The notes under the pieces: model-generated
The model's database searches: none
Seen by the model: only the letters and a program-made list of their open reading frames with translations
Told to the model about the DNA's origin: nothing
From: Selenomonadales bacterium
Lineage (GTDB): Bacteria; Bacillota; Negativicutes; Sporomusales; UBA7701
Assembly (NCBI GenBank): GCA_018434945.1
Contig: JAHDOI010000065.1
Location: 1 to 64,000 of the forward strand
DNA length: 64,000 nucleotides
Reading direction: 5' to 3'
Shown here: positions 1 to 8,248 of the stretch, piece after piece
Layout: each line of letters begins with the position of its first letter
Numbering within the stretch: position 1 is the first letter of the stretch
Program-made: the position numbers and the translations under genes

Positions 1-189
1 CATTTTTAGATGATTTATTGCGGAGAATGACGTATTGATGTTTGGCAGATTGTCTGTAAACGCAATTCTTGGATTGGGAATCAGTTGTTTGCGTTTCTTT
101 TTCGGATTTTAGCTTACAGCGCAAGATGCTTATATTACAACAATATTTTGATGAAAATATTTTTGGGATTAATGAAGTGGCCGAAAAGA
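1..189. other. Intergenic stretch, no gene recognised
   Basis: AT-rich sequence, unlike the GC-rich genes that follow. The longest open frame with a plausible start here is only about 24 codons (ATG at 38) and has no well-placed ribosome binding site, so no gene is called. The region lies beyond the 3' end of the minus-strand TRAP operon. Confidence 0.5.
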
Positions 190-213
190 AAAAGCCCGGA
201 AGACCGGGCTTTT
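190..213 (-). terminator. Rho-independent terminator of the TRAP operon
   Basis: Inverted repeat AAAAGCCCGG / CCGGGCTTTT with a short AGA-type loop. It lies just past the minus-strand stop codon of the TRAP permease and is followed on the minus strand by a T-rich tract. Confidence 0.85.
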
Positions 214-226
214 AAACGCGGAATAT

Positions 227-2221
227 TCAGTTGTCGGCGGCGCCGACCGCCGGAGGCTTAGCCGGAGAACGTTTCTGCCAGAGATAGATCGCCGCGACGC
301 CGCCGAGACCGAAGATGTCGGTCCAGAAACCGGGGATGATGAGTCCCATCGACCCGCAGAAGAGAATAAGCCGCTCAATAACTGTGCATCGGCGCAGTAG
401 CCAGTTCTCCAGGGCGGCGCTGAGGGCGATGATGCCGACGGTGGCGGTGATGATTGCCTCTACCAGCGACACCATGCTATAGCTGCCCTGGAAGAGCAGC
501 ATGGGCGAATAGACGGCGAGGAAGGGCACGAGGAAGCCGGCTACGCCCAGGCGGGACGAAGTCCAGCCGACCTTGTAGGGGCTGGCGCCGGCGATGCCGG
601 CGGCGGTGAAGGAGGCCAGGCAAACAGGCGGTGTGAGGTTGGAGAGGCAGGCGAAGTAGAAGACGAAGAAGTGGGCGACCAGCGGCAGGACGCCGATTTT
701 GATCAGGGCCGGAGCGGCGATGGTGGCGGCGACGATGTAGCAGGCGGTGGTGGGCAGCCCCATGCCGAGGATGAGGGCGGTTATGGCGGTCAGCACCAGC
801 ATCAGCATCAGGTTGTTGCCGGACAGGTCGATGATGTTGGCGCCGAAGGTGAGGCCGAGGCTGGTGAGCGAACTTACGCCGACGACAAAGCCGACGACGG
901 CGCAGGCCATGGCCACGCCGACGGCCGAGCGGGCGCCGCCTTCGAGTGCCCTGAGGATGCCGGCGACGCCGATGGCGGTGTCCTTCTTGATGTAGCTGAC
1001 GGCCACGGTGATAAGGATAGTGAAGAAGGCGGCGTAGAGGGGGGTGAGGCCGTAAAGGAGGAGGGCGACGATCGCGATGACGGGGAGGGTAAGATGGCCG
1101 GATTTTCTCATGACCTCGCCGGCTTTGGGGAGCTGGTCCTTGGGCAGGCCTTGCAGGCCGAGTTTGCGGGCCTCAAGGTGGATCATGGTCCAGCAGGCAA
1201 GGTAGTAAAGAAAGGCAGGGAAGATGGCCGAAAGCATTATCTGGGTGTAGGTCATGCCGAGGAATTCGACCATGATAAAGGCGGCGGCACCCATGACCGG
1301 CGGCATGATCTGGCCGCCGGTGGAGGCCACGGCTTCGACGGCGCCGGCGAAGTGGGGGCGGTAGCCGATGCTTTTCATCAACGGGATGGTGAAGGCGCCG
1401 GTGGTGGCCACGTTGGCGACGGCGCTGCCGTTGATGGTGCCCAGGAGGCCGCTGGCGAAGATGGCGACTTTGGCGGGGCCGCCGGGCGAGCTGCCGGCAG
1501 CGGCCATGGCCAGGGCATTGAAGAATTTGGCCATGCCGGTCTCGGACAGGAAAGCCCCGAAGAGGATGAACAGGAAGATGTAGGTGGACGAAACCCCGAG
1601 GGCGACGCCATATATGCCCTCGGTCGTAAGGAACAGATGCTCGATGAGGCGTTCGACGCTGTAACCGCGGTGGCCGAACTGACCTGGTATCCAGTCGCCG
1701 AACAGGGCGTAGGCCACGAAAAGCAGCGCCATTATCGGCAGTTCCTTGCCGGTAGCCCTGCGTGCGGCTTCCAGCACGAGCAGACAGAGGAGGGCGCCGA
1801 CGTAGATGTCCATGCTGGTGTAAACGCCGCCGGCGTTGGCCAGGTCGTCGTAAATGGAGATGAGATACACGCCCACGAATATCGACAGGGCGGCCAGCAT
1901 GACGTCGAAGGGCGTCACCTTGTTTTTCGGGCTCTTTTTGTTCGCCGGATAGAGCAGGAATACAAGAACTAGCACAAAGGTGAGGTGGATGCTGCGCTGC
2001 TTGATGGCTTCAAAGACGCCGATACCGGCGGTATAAAGATGGAACAAGGACATGACGATGGCGATGATGGCGACGATTTTGGCGAGGGTGCCGGTGAACT
2101 TGCGGAAGCGGGCCTCCGCTTCGTATTTCCGTAATACCTCTTCCGTGACTTCCGACTTTTCTTCATTGATGAAGGCTTCGATCTGTTTTTTGTCGATTGC
2201 CGGTTTCTTATCTTGCTCCAA
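227..2221 (-). CDS. TRAP transporter permease, fused small and large membrane subunits (TAXI type)
   Basis: 664 residues, the usual length for the fused 4TM/12TM permease of TAXI-type TRAP transporters. It sits in the inner membrane and imports an organic acid with Na+ or H+, using the binding protein encoded just upstream. The N-terminal ~50 residues are charged and cytoplasmic. The first helices (about 50-190) match the DctQ-like part and the remainder is the DctM-like core, with many Gly/Pro-rich helices such as the GGQIMPPVMGAAAF region. The start is TTG at 2221, preceded by a GGGGG-rich Shine-Dalgarno sequence; no better in-frame ATG exists nearby. It forms a two-gene operon with the binding protein, separated by a strong stem-loop. 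The substrate cannot be told from sequence. Confidence 0.93.
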   Translation of the reverse strand: MEQDKKPAIDKKQIEAFINEEKSEVTEEVLRKYEAEARFRKFTGTLAKIVAIIAIVMSLFHLYTAGIGVFEAIKQRSIHLTFVLVLVFLLYPANKKSPKNKVTPFDVMLAALSIFVGVYLISIYDDLANAGGVYTSMDIYVGALLCLLVLEAARRATGKELPIMALLFVAYALFGDWIPGQFGHRGYSVERLIEHLFLTTEGIYGVALGVSSTYIFLFILFGAFLSETGMAKFFNALAMAAAGSSPGGPAKVAIFASGLLGTINGSAVANVATTGAFTIPLMKSIGYRPHFAGAVEAVASTGGQIMPPVMGAAAFIMVEFLGMTYTQIMLSAIFPAFLYYLACWTMIHLEARKLGLQGLPKDQLPKAGEVMRKSGHLTLPVIAIVALLLYGLTPLYAAFFTILITVAVSYIKKDTAIGVAGILRALEGGARSAVGVAMACAVVGFVVGVSSLTSLGLTFGANIIDLSGNNLMLMLVLTAITALILGMGLPTTACYIVAATIAAPALIKIGVLPLVAHFFVFYFACLSNLTPPVCLASFTAAGIAGASPYKVGWTSSRLGVAGFLVPFLAVYSPMLLFQGSYSMVSLVEAIITATVGIIALSAALENWLLRRCTVIERLILFCGSMGLIIPGFWTDIFGLGGVAAIYLWQKRSPAKPPAVGAADN

Positions 2222-2266
2222 AACGGTTTCCCCCTAAATGCTGACTTGCCGGAACGGAGGGCGGAC

Positions 2267-2301
2267 GGAAATCGCAGACAGCCCGCCTGTCTGCGATTTC
2301 C
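2267..2301 (-). promoter_or_regulatory. Intra-operon stem-loop between binding-protein and permease genes
   Basis: Perfect 15-bp inverted repeat (2267-2281 with 2287-2301) around a 5-base loop, in the gap between the TAXI binding-protein stop and the permease start. There is no T-run after it, so it is not a classical terminator. Such hairpins often protect the upstream message and let the binding protein be made in excess over the permease; that role is inferred here. Confidence 0.75.
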
Positions 2302-2314
2302 ATCTACCGAAAGA

Positions 2315-3298
2315 TTACTTGATTAAGCCCTTTTCCTTGTAGTACTTTTCGGCCCCCGGATGGAGGGGAACGGTCATACCCTTGGTGGCGTCCGGCAGTT
2401 TCATGTCCTTGGCCGCCGAGTGAGCGGCTACGAGGTCTTTCTGGCCGTCATAGAGCGTTTTGGTGATGTTGTAGACAAGGTCGGTGGACAGGTCGTCGCG
2501 GCAGATGAGGATGTTGGCGACCGCCACGGTGGTGATGTCTTCGGTCTGGCCTATGTAGGTGCCTTTGGGAATCTTGACCTCATAGTACCAGGGCATTTCT
2601 TTGACGAGTTTGGCCATCATGTCCGGTTCGATGGAGAGGATGCGGATTTTGATCGACGAGGCGGCATCGAGAACGGCGGCGGTAGGCAGGCCGCCGGCGA
2701 TGAGGATGCCGTCGACCCGGCCGTCCTTGAGGGCTTCAGCCGCTTCCGAGTAGCCGAGGTAGTCGGCCTTCACGTTTTTTTTGTCTTTGTAATCGAGGCC
2801 GTAGAGACCGAGGATTTCCTTGGAGTTGATCTCGGTGGCGCTGCCGACGGCGCCAGGGACGAATTTCTTGCCGGCGAAATCTTTGACCGATTTGATGTCA
2901 GAGTCGGCCTTGACGACGATGTGCATGACGTTGGGATAGAGGTGGGTGATGCCGCGCAGCATCTTGACAGGCTTGCCGTCGAACATCGCCTTGCCCTGGT
3001 AGGCGTAGTAGGCCACGCCGTTTTGGGCGAAGGCGATTTCGGCCTCTTTCTTCTGCATCAGGAGAACGTTCTGCGGGGTGCCGGCCGTGGCCTGGGCCGA
3101 GGCTTTGATATTGGGGACCTGTTTGCTGATCATCTGGGCCATTGCGTTGCCCATCGGGTAGTAGACGCCGCCTGTGGTCGCGGTCGCGATGTTGATGTTC
3201 TGGACCTTTTGGGCGCCGCCACTGCCGCCGCCGCACCCAGCTATAATGAGTGCTAGGATCACGAGACCGGACAGTACGAAAATGATTTGTTTTCTCAC
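2315..3298 (-). CDS. TAXI family TRAP transporter solute-binding lipoprotein
   Basis: 327 residues. The N-terminus is a lipoprotein signal peptide with lipobox IAGC (Cys21), followed by a Gly/Ser linker. The body is the TAXI-type periplasmic binding fold: the segment NIATATTGGVYYPMGNAMA near residue 37 is the family hallmark, and KADSDIKSVKDFAGKKFVPG is the first hinge region. It captures the substrate outside the inner membrane and delivers it to the fused permease encoded downstream. GTG start at 3298 with a GGGGAG ribosome binding site. TAXI proteins are known to bind glutamate, 2-oxoglutarate or similar acids in a few cases, but the ligand here is unknown. Confidence 0.93.
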   Translation of the reverse strand: MRKQIIFVLSGLVILALIIAGCGGGSGGAQKVQNINIATATTGGVYYPMGNAMAQMISKQVPNIKASAQATAGTPQNVLLMQKKEAEIAFAQNGVAYYAYQGKAMFDGKPVKMLRGITHLYPNVMHIVVKADSDIKSVKDFAGKKFVPGAVGSATEINSKEILGLYGLDYKDKKNVKADYLGYSEAAEALKDGRVDGILIAGGLPTAAVLDAASSIKIRILSIEPDMMAKLVKEMPWYYEVKIPKGTYIGQTEDITTVAVANILICRDDLSTDLVYNITKTLYDGQKDLVAAHSAAKDMKLPDATKGMTVPLHPGAEKYYKEKGLIK

Positions 3299-3570
3299 TT
3301 GTTTCTCCCCTTCCGGTGTTTTGTGGATGCCTAACGAGAATCACCATTATTCATTATACTTGAAATATTCCGCCAAAGGAATAAATTGGCGCCCGACTTT
3401 CAAAAAAAAGCGCCTGAACGCATGAAATTTGTTACTAAAAAGAGCATTTAATCTGTCCGGGGTGGAAAATTGTTTCCTAAGGCTGCATAGGAAGGGCGAA
3501 TACGCCGGGCGGCGAAACAGTGATAATATAAAACAATAATCCCCGTTGTACAACAGGGACGGAGGGCGAG
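3299..3570. promoter_or_regulatory. Divergent intergenic region with a possible minus-strand promoter
   Basis: The gap separates the minus-strand TRAP operon from the plus-strand ArsC-like gene. A minus-strand TATAAT lies at 3353-3358, correctly placed for the TAXI gene, but no convincing -35 is visible at 16-18 bases from it, so the promoter call is weak. No open frame here has a convincing ribosome binding site. Confidence 0.4.
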
Positions 3571-3921
3571 ATGGCAATACAGATTTTTGGCACGAAAAAA
3601 TGTCAGGATACCCGCAAAGCGGAGCGCTACTTCAAGGAGCGGGGCGTACCGTACCAGTTCGTCGATCTGTCGGTCCGCGGCCTCAGCAAGGGCGAGCTCG
3701 ACAAGGTCAAGGCGGCGGTCGGTCTCGACAATCTCATCGACCGTGAGGGAAGGGAATATGCCCGCCGGAACCTGAAATACCTCGTCCACGACGTAGAGGA
3801 GGCGCTGCTTGCTGCGCCGCTTCTGCTGAAAACGCCGGTCGTTAGGGACGGACCGAAGGCTACGGTGGGTTTCCGTCCCGAGGTTTGGGGAGCGTGGCTT
3901 GAGAAGGGGGCGGCAAGATGA
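3571..3921 (+). CDS. ArsC/Spx family thioredoxin-fold protein (arsenate reductase-like)
   Basis: 116 residues, normal for the ArsC/Spx/YffB family. The N-terminus IFGTKKCQDTRKA carries the single catalytic-type Cys (Cys11) at the start of helix 1, followed by a CxxT pattern rather than the CxxC of Spx. The C-terminal motif LLKTPVVRDG is the conserved cis-proline strand of the fold. GGAGGG precedes the ATG by four bases. The stop overlaps the start of the next gene (ATGA), so the two are translationally coupled. A true arsenate reductase role is uncertain; many family members are thiol reductases or regulators of unknown target, and no ars operon is near. Confidence 0.85.
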   Translation: MAIQIFGTKKCQDTRKAERYFKERGVPYQFVDLSVRGLSKGELDKVKAAVGLDNLIDREGREYARRNLKYLVHDVEEALLAAPLLLKTPVVRDGPKATVGFRPEVWGAWLEKGAAR

Positions 3922-4115
3922 ACGGCACGGAGCGCAAGAACATAAGGCCGGGACTGCGGGTGAAGGTGGTGCAGAAACAGCACCAGCGCAGCGGTGAGCT
4001 GACCGAGGGCGTCGTCCGGGATATCCTGACGAACAGCTCCGTTCATCCGCACGGCATCAAAGTGCGGCTGGAAGGAGGCGTCGTAGGGCGGGTGAAGGAA
4101 ATAACAGGCAACTGA
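3918..4115 (+). CDS. YwbE family protein (DUF2196)
   Basis: 65 residues, full length for YwbE-type proteins. It is basic and beta-rich: RPGLRVKVVQKQHQRSG, then TEGVVRDILTNSSVHPHGIKVRLEGG, the typical family signature. It overlaps the preceding ArsC-like gene by four bases. The biochemical role of the family is unknown; the fold resembles small KOW/SH3-like modules, so RNA or protein binding is possible but unproven. Confidence 0.85.
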   Translation: MNGTERKNIRPGLRVKVVQKQHQRSGELTEGVVRDILTNSSVHPHGIKVRLEGGVVGRVKEITGN

Positions 4116-4146
4116 GGCAGTTAAAAACATATAAGGAGTGATAATA

Positions 4147-4512
4147 ATGGTTGTTGTCAATCTGCTGGCGGAGATGGCTAAGACACCAGTCGATCCGGCT
4201 GTCGGCATTGCGGTTGTTTCCGGGGTGGCCGAGCCGGGGGTGAGTATCGGGCTGGCGGTGGTGGAAAAGAGTATCCGGCCTCACTATCAGAAGGTGAGCG
4301 ACGAGATATACTATATCCTGCGCGGGCAGGGGACGATCACCGTCGACGGGGAGAAGCGGGACCTGAAGGAAGGGGATGTCATCGCCATTCCCAAGGGCAA
4401 GGTTCACGGCTTCGAAAATACCGGCTCCGCGCCGTGCCTCGTTCTGTTCGCCAGCGGGCCGAAGTTCGAGCCGGACAAGGACCGTTTTTTCCCGGACGAC
4501 AAGTTGAGCTGA
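4147..4512 (+). CDS. Small cupin-domain protein
   Basis: 121 residues from the ATG at 4147. An in-frame GTG at 4138 overlaps the AAGGAG ribosome binding site (4133-4138), so the later ATG is preferred. The single cupin domain shows both family motifs: an HYQKVSDEIYYILRGQG stretch (motif 1, His and Glu metal ligands) and IPKGKVHGFEN (motif 2 with its His). Such proteins are metal-binding enzymes or sugar isomerase-like proteins; the N-terminal half lacks features that would name a substrate. It stands between ywbE and a lipoprotein gene. Confidence 0.8.
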   Translation: MVVVNLLAEMAKTPVDPAVGIAVVSGVAEPGVSIGLAVVEKSIRPHYQKVSDEIYYILRGQGTITVDGEKRDLKEGDVIAIPKGKVHGFENTGSAPCLVLFASGPKFEPDKDRFFPDDKLS

Positions 4513-4540
4513 CCGGAGCTTCTGAGGGTTAACCGTTACT

Positions 4541-4594
4541 TTCCGGGAGCGGCGGCGTTTAATAATACAGTGACGCAAAGCCGGACTCCCGGAA
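4541..4594 (+). promoter_or_regulatory. Inverted repeat reaching into the ribosome binding site of the lipoprotein gene
   Basis: TTCCGGGAG at 4541-4549 and its exact complement CTCCCGGAA at 4586-4594. The 3' arm shares bases with the AAGGAG ribosome binding site (4593-4598) of the next gene. If transcribed, the stem could reduce translation. The function is inferred. Confidence 0.45.
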
Positions 4595-4606
4595 GGAGAC
4601 GTAAAT

Positions 4607-5539
4607 ATGATGGATAAAAAACAGATTTCCGCCGTGCTTGTCATCGGCCTGCTTGCTTTGGCGGCGGCTGGCTGTTCAGGACCCGTGGCGGGGCAGACAG
4701 CCTCCCCGGCGCCTCAGCCTGCCGCCCTGGTGGAGGATGGCGGGGGGACTGCGGCGATGGCCGCGTTCAATACACTGGCTGGCAAGCGTGATGTCCGGGC
4801 CGCGGAGCTTCTCGCCGCGATTGAGGGCGGCATCCGCACCGTGTCCCGCAACGAGGCGACCGCGATGATCGTCGCGGCCGAGGCGGCGCAGAAGCGTGAT
4901 CTGCCGCGCCTGGAGGAAATGCTCTCGCCCGAAGGTCTGCAGAGGAAGCTTGACGGATTTTTCCGTGCGGGGCTCGACCCCGGTAAGGCGGGGGAAATCG
5001 GCGACGCCGAGCTGCGCGCCGCCATGCTGGCGGTGCGGGAAGGCGGCTACCGGGTGGAAACGGCCGAGGGCATGTACTTCCCGGTGATCGACTATGGCCG
5101 CTACCGTCAATACCGGGAACTAGTTACCGCCGACCTGGCGGCCTATATCGACTTGATGGCTGTCGAGTCTGACCGGGCGCCCGCCAAGGACGCAGCCCTG
5201 GTTATCGGCTGGGATGAAATCGTCCGCCGGGCGTTGGCCCAGGAGAGTTTCCTCAGGGCTTACGAGGATTCGCCCCGGGCGAGGGACATCCGAAACCTCT
5301 ATGGGCGCTACCTCAGTTTCATTTTCTACGGCGCCAACAACACTCCCCTGTTCGCCTACGACACCCTGACCATCGACACTGAAGCCAGGGCGGTCTATGC
5401 CGCGCCGCCCTCAGGCAGCGACAGCCGCCTGGGTGCGCGGCTGCGTGAATACATGGATTTGCTGGCTAAGAAGGGCTTCCGGCTGGACGCCGAAGTGGAG
5501 GAATACCGTAAACAGGCGGTCACAGAGCTGCGGGAGTAA
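4607..5539 (+). CDS. Predicted lipoprotein of unknown function
   Basis: 310 residues. The signal peptide (about residues 1-22) ends in the lipobox AAAGC, so the protein is probably anchored in a membrane by a lipidated Cys. The rest is mainly helical and rich in Ala, Arg and Glu, with no motif I recognise; it looks like a soluble periplasmic domain. AAGGAG precedes the ATG at 4607; a second ATG follows at once and either could be used. It is followed by a 63-codon gene. I do not assign a function. Confidence 0.7.
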   Translation: MMDKKQISAVLVIGLLALAAAGCSGPVAGQTASPAPQPAALVEDGGGTAAMAAFNTLAGKRDVRAAELLAAIEGGIRTVSRNEATAMIVAAEAAQKRDLPRLEEMLSPEGLQRKLDGFFRAGLDPGKAGEIGDAELRAAMLAVREGGYRVETAEGMYFPVIDYGRYRQYRELVTADLAAYIDLMAVESDRAPAKDAALVIGWDEIVRRALAQESFLRAYEDSPRARDIRNLYGRYLSFIFYGANNTPLFAYDTLTIDTEARAVYAAPPSGSDSRLGARLREYMDLLAKKGFRLDAEVEEYRKQAVTELRE

Positions 5540-5580
5540 TTGTAGCGCATTCCGGCCACACTACTGCCGGAGGTGATATC

Positions 5581-5772
5581 GTGAAGGACAACTACGGCAA
5601 GCCCGTTCACGAGATTTGCGTCGATAAAACCAGCTGCCGGCACGAGACGACACTCGACAAGGCGGGCGGGACGGTGCCGAAGGCTGCGTTTGAGCCAACC
5701 GGTCATTTGACCAAGGACGCTGTTCGTAAATCTTACCAGGATAAACAGAATAACGCGGGAAACCAACCCTGA
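5581..5772 (+). CDS. Small protein of unknown function
   Basis: 63 residues from a GTG start, with a good GGAGGTGAT ribosome binding site six bases upstream and a strong terminator immediately after the stop. The protein is hydrophilic and has two Cys (Cys13 and Cys19, EICVDKTSC). It has no signal peptide or membrane segment. The ribosome binding site, terminator and placement argue that it is a real gene. It is not recognised as a known family. Confidence 0.6.
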   Translation: MKDNYGKPVHEICVDKTSCRHETTLDKAGGTVPKAAFEPTGHLTKDAVRKSYQDKQNNAGNQP

Positions 5773-5782
5773 AACTCGTTCG

Positions 5783-5813
5783 GCCGCCGCTCCTCCCGGG
5801 AGCGGCGGCTTTT
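5783..5813 (+). terminator. Rho-independent terminator
   Basis: Stem GCCGCCGCTC / GAGCGGCGGC with a 7-base loop followed by TTTT. It ends the lipoprotein and small-protein transcript. Confidence 0.85.
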
Positions 5814-5905
5814 CCTCTGGTGGGCCGGTAGCCGCAGCTGCGGGGAGGTGAGGGAGCGGTTTTTGTCGAATAATGATTCGGTAGTTTGCTTGCAGGGGGA
5901 CCACC

Positions 5906-7225
5906 ATGAAGAAGCTGATTATGCTGCTTGTGATCGTGATAACGACGGCCTGGCTGGCCCCGGCGGCCCAAGCAGGCGTGGCCGAGGATCTTGATGAGGC
6001 CTACGAGCTCCGGCTGGCGGCGGCTGCCTGCCTGGCGGCATACAGCGACCGGATGGGGCTGCTGGCGCGCGATTATCTCCACCAGAGCGGGTGGGAGATC
6101 ATACCCTTCAAGAAGAGCAGCAGGGAGGCCGACGCCCGCTTCCTGCTGGCGCGGAACATGACGGAGAAGGGAAAGAGCCGCTATGTGCTGGCGGTGGTCG
6201 GCACTGAAACCCTCAAGGATTTCAGGGTCGATCTCAGGACAGACAAGGTTTACTTCGCCGGCCGTACACCGGACGAATTCGCGGCCAGCGCAAAGCTGGA
6301 GGATATACCGGAAACGGAACCGAAGGTGCACCGCGGGTTTCACGAATACGTGCAGACCGCGTTCGCGGCCAGGACGGACGGCGAGGGCGAGGCCCACGAC
6401 CGGGCGTTGGGAGAGCTGTTGGCCGATCCGGCGGGCGAGCTGCTGATCGTCGGCCACAGTTTGGGCGGCGCGGCAGCGACAATCGCAGGGGCGCGGCTGC
6501 TGTCGATGGGGATAAGGCCGGAACAGATCGGGGTAATAACCTTCGGCGCGCCTGCGGTGGGCAATGAGGCGTTCAGCCGCCAGTTCTCGCCGAAACTCGA
6601 CCTGACCAGAGTGGTAATCGCCGGCGACCCCGTCACCGGCATCCTCCAGAAGCTGGTGGGCGGGTATCGCCAGTTCGGGCGCGAGCTGGTGTGGCAGCGG
6701 TCGGCGCTGTTCGAGAAGGGCCCCCACGCCATGACGGAATATCTTGACCTGGCGATGAAGAATTATTACGACCGGCGGGCGGCGGCGGTGAAGGCGGGTA
6801 TCCTTAGCTCGCCCCAGCCCGGTTCTCCGGGGACCGGGCCGCGGATATATGTCGCTCCTCCGGTTGATTATCTTCCGGACGAACTGAAAACCGAGTACCG
6901 TTATATGGAGCAGGTTCTTGCCGACCAGTACCGCCGTCAGCTGCCCGGATACGTGCCGGGCGGCGCTGCGGACACCCCGGCCGGGGGAGCGGTTGCCGCC
7001 GGCGGCGGATATTACGTTGTAGCCGAAATCAGCGGTTTTAAGATGAAAAACGAGCGCAACCAGTATTTCGTCACCTTGCATCATACGGTGTACGATGCGG
7101 CCGGTAAAGCCGTATATATCAACTCCTATGCGTCCGTAACAGCCAACATGACGCCGCTGGAGGCCCTGGCCCACGATTCTGTCGGCGCGGTCGCCGATCT
7201 GGCCGCCTGGCTGTCCGGCCGTTGA
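5906..7225 (+). CDS. Secreted class 3 lipase-family protein
   Basis: 439 residues with a cleavable signal peptide (cut after about residue 23, AQA). The alpha/beta-hydrolase core of lipase class 3 spans roughly residues 90-280. The nucleophile Ser is in GHSLGGAAA (about residue 185), the acid is probably the Asp of AGDPVTGI, and the His is in KGPHAMTEY. The C-terminal ~150 residues form a separate beta-rich domain with no clear match. It probably acts on lipid esters in the periplasm or outside the cell. The gene stands alone after a terminator, with a plain GGGGG-type ribosome binding site. Confidence 0.85.
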   Translation: MKKLIMLLVIVITTAWLAPAAQAGVAEDLDEAYELRLAAAACLAAYSDRMGLLARDYLHQSGWEIIPFKKSSREADARFLLARNMTEKGKSRYVLAVVGTETLKDFRVDLRTDKVYFAGRTPDEFAASAKLEDIPETEPKVHRGFHEYVQTAFAARTDGEGEAHDRALGELLADPAGELLIVGHSLGGAAATIAGARLLSMGIRPEQIGVITFGAPAVGNEAFSRQFSPKLDLTRVVIAGDPVTGILQKLVGGYRQFGRELVWQRSALFEKGPHAMTEYLDLAMKNYYDRRAAAVKAGILSSPQPGSPGTGPRIYVAPPVDYLPDELKTEYRYMEQVLADQYRRQLPGYVPGGAADTPAGGAVAAGGGYYVVAEISGFKMKNERNQYFVTLHHTVYDAAGKAVYINSYASVTANMTPLEALAHDSVGAVADLAAWLSGR

Positions 7226-7291
7226 GCAGGAAATTATTCTCCTAAGCTCCACCGCCCGTTCATATACATTAGCAGGCGGAGGTGAGCGGAT

Positions 7292-7891
7292 TTGAGTGTT
7301 TTCGAATTGTTCGTGCTCAGCACAGCGCTGGGCACGGATTTGTTTTCGGTGGCGATACCCATCGGTATGAACACTGTGCGGCTGCGGGTCATATTCCGGT
7401 CGGCGGCGGTATTTGCTCTCTTCCATATCGGGATGATCCTCACCGGCTACTATGTCGGCCACTTGTTGGGAGCTATGGTAGAGCACGTGGGCACGTACCA
7501 TGTCGACTGGCCGGCGGCGGCTGTGCAGGATTGGGCCGGAGCCATCGGCGCGTTGGTGTTGGTCGGCCTCGGCACGCGCATGATCTGGGAAAACACCGGT
7601 GGTAACGGCCGGCCGGCGACGGGACACCCTCTCCAGGGGATGTCGCTGGTGGGGCTGGCGGTAAGTGTCAGCCTGGACGCGTTGGCTGCCGGGTTCAGCC
7701 TGGGGATGATGGACGTTGACCTTATAAAGCTTAGCGCCATCCTGGGATTGGTCATCTTCCTGGTGGGGATCGTCGGTCTAGGGCTGGGAAGGCGCCTGGG
7801 GCGTTTTATCGGCGGACGGGCCGAGCTGGTGGGAGGGGTCGTACTCGTGCTGCTTGGCGTTCATGTCTTCTGGACCGCCCTGATGAATTAA
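7292..7891 (+). CDS. MntP-like manganese efflux pump
   Basis: 199 residues with six predicted membrane helices, the size of MntP. The two repeats carry the expected acidic intramembrane motifs, LGTDLFSVAIPIGM in helix 1 and SLDALAAGFSLGMM in helix 4. MntP exports excess Mn2+. A TTG start at 7292 is set by GGAGGTGAG seven bases upstream. No yybP-ykoY-type manganese riboswitch is visible in the short leader. Other members of the superfamily have different substrates, so the metal is an inference. Confidence 0.82.
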   Translation: MSVFELFVLSTALGTDLFSVAIPIGMNTVRLRVIFRSAAVFALFHIGMILTGYYVGHLLGAMVEHVGTYHVDWPAAAVQDWAGAIGALVLVGLGTRMIWENTGGNGRPATGHPLQGMSLVGLAVSVSLDALAAGFSLGMMDVDLIKLSAILGLVIFLVGIVGLGLGRRLGRFIGGRAELVGGVVLVLLGVHVFWTALMN

Positions 7892-7896
7892 GAAAG

Positions 7897-7924
7897 AAGG
7901 ACTTGGCTCAGCCCAAGTCCTTTT
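7897..7924. terminator. Terminator shared by converging genes
   Basis: Stem AAGGACTTGG / CCAAGTCCTT followed by TTTT on the plus strand. It separates the plus-strand mntP-like gene from a short minus-strand gene ending at 7935, and could serve both. Confidence 0.85.
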
Positions 7925-7934
7925 CGGGTCCGCT

Positions 7935-8081
7935 TCATTTCTTGGTTGCTACGGGTTGCCGGCTGGGCAGTTTCTCTTGCTCGCTCTCCTGCCGGCCGGG
8001 TGCCGTATCTTTTGAGCCGCGCACATCTTTGGCTCTGGCCCGCCGGAGACTGGTGAACTGGTCGAATGTCCTGCCACCCAT
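7935..8081 (-). CDS. Short basic protein of unknown function
   Basis: A 48-codon minus-strand reading frame starting at ATG 8081 with GAGGTGAT six bases upstream and ending at TGA 7935, just before a strong terminator. The product (begins MGGRTFDQFTSLRRARAK) is very rich in Arg, Lys and Gln, has no hydrophobic segment and is probably disordered. The ribosome binding site and the terminator at the right distance support it; no family is recognised. Confidence 0.5.
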   Translation of the reverse strand: MGGRTFDQFTSLRRARAKDVRGSKDTAPGRQESEQEKLPSRQPVATKK

Positions 8082-8248
8082 GGTATCACCTCACATTTCT
8101 GCTCGTTGCGGCAGCCGGGGGTCGAGGGCATGAAGGACAAAAGCCGCATGACGTATAGCTGTCTGATAATCTGGGGTTATTGTCTGTAAAACCCGCCGGG
8201 TCGATACCTTGCAGATTAATCCAAGGCCGGGCGGCCGGCCGCAGCTCT

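Noticed and set aside
38-111. 24-codon frame at the left edge
   Set aside because: Too short, poor spacing to GGAG, no relatives recognised.
671-1972. Long plus-strand reading frame opposite the TRAP permease
   Set aside because: Its product is an Asp/Gly/His-rich low-complexity string typical of antisense frames in GC-rich DNA; the minus-strand permease is a clear family member.
5561-7627. 688-codon minus-strand frame opposite the lipase gene
   Set aside because: Arg/Pro/His-rich antisense frame; the plus-strand lipase has a signal peptide and a catalytic triad.
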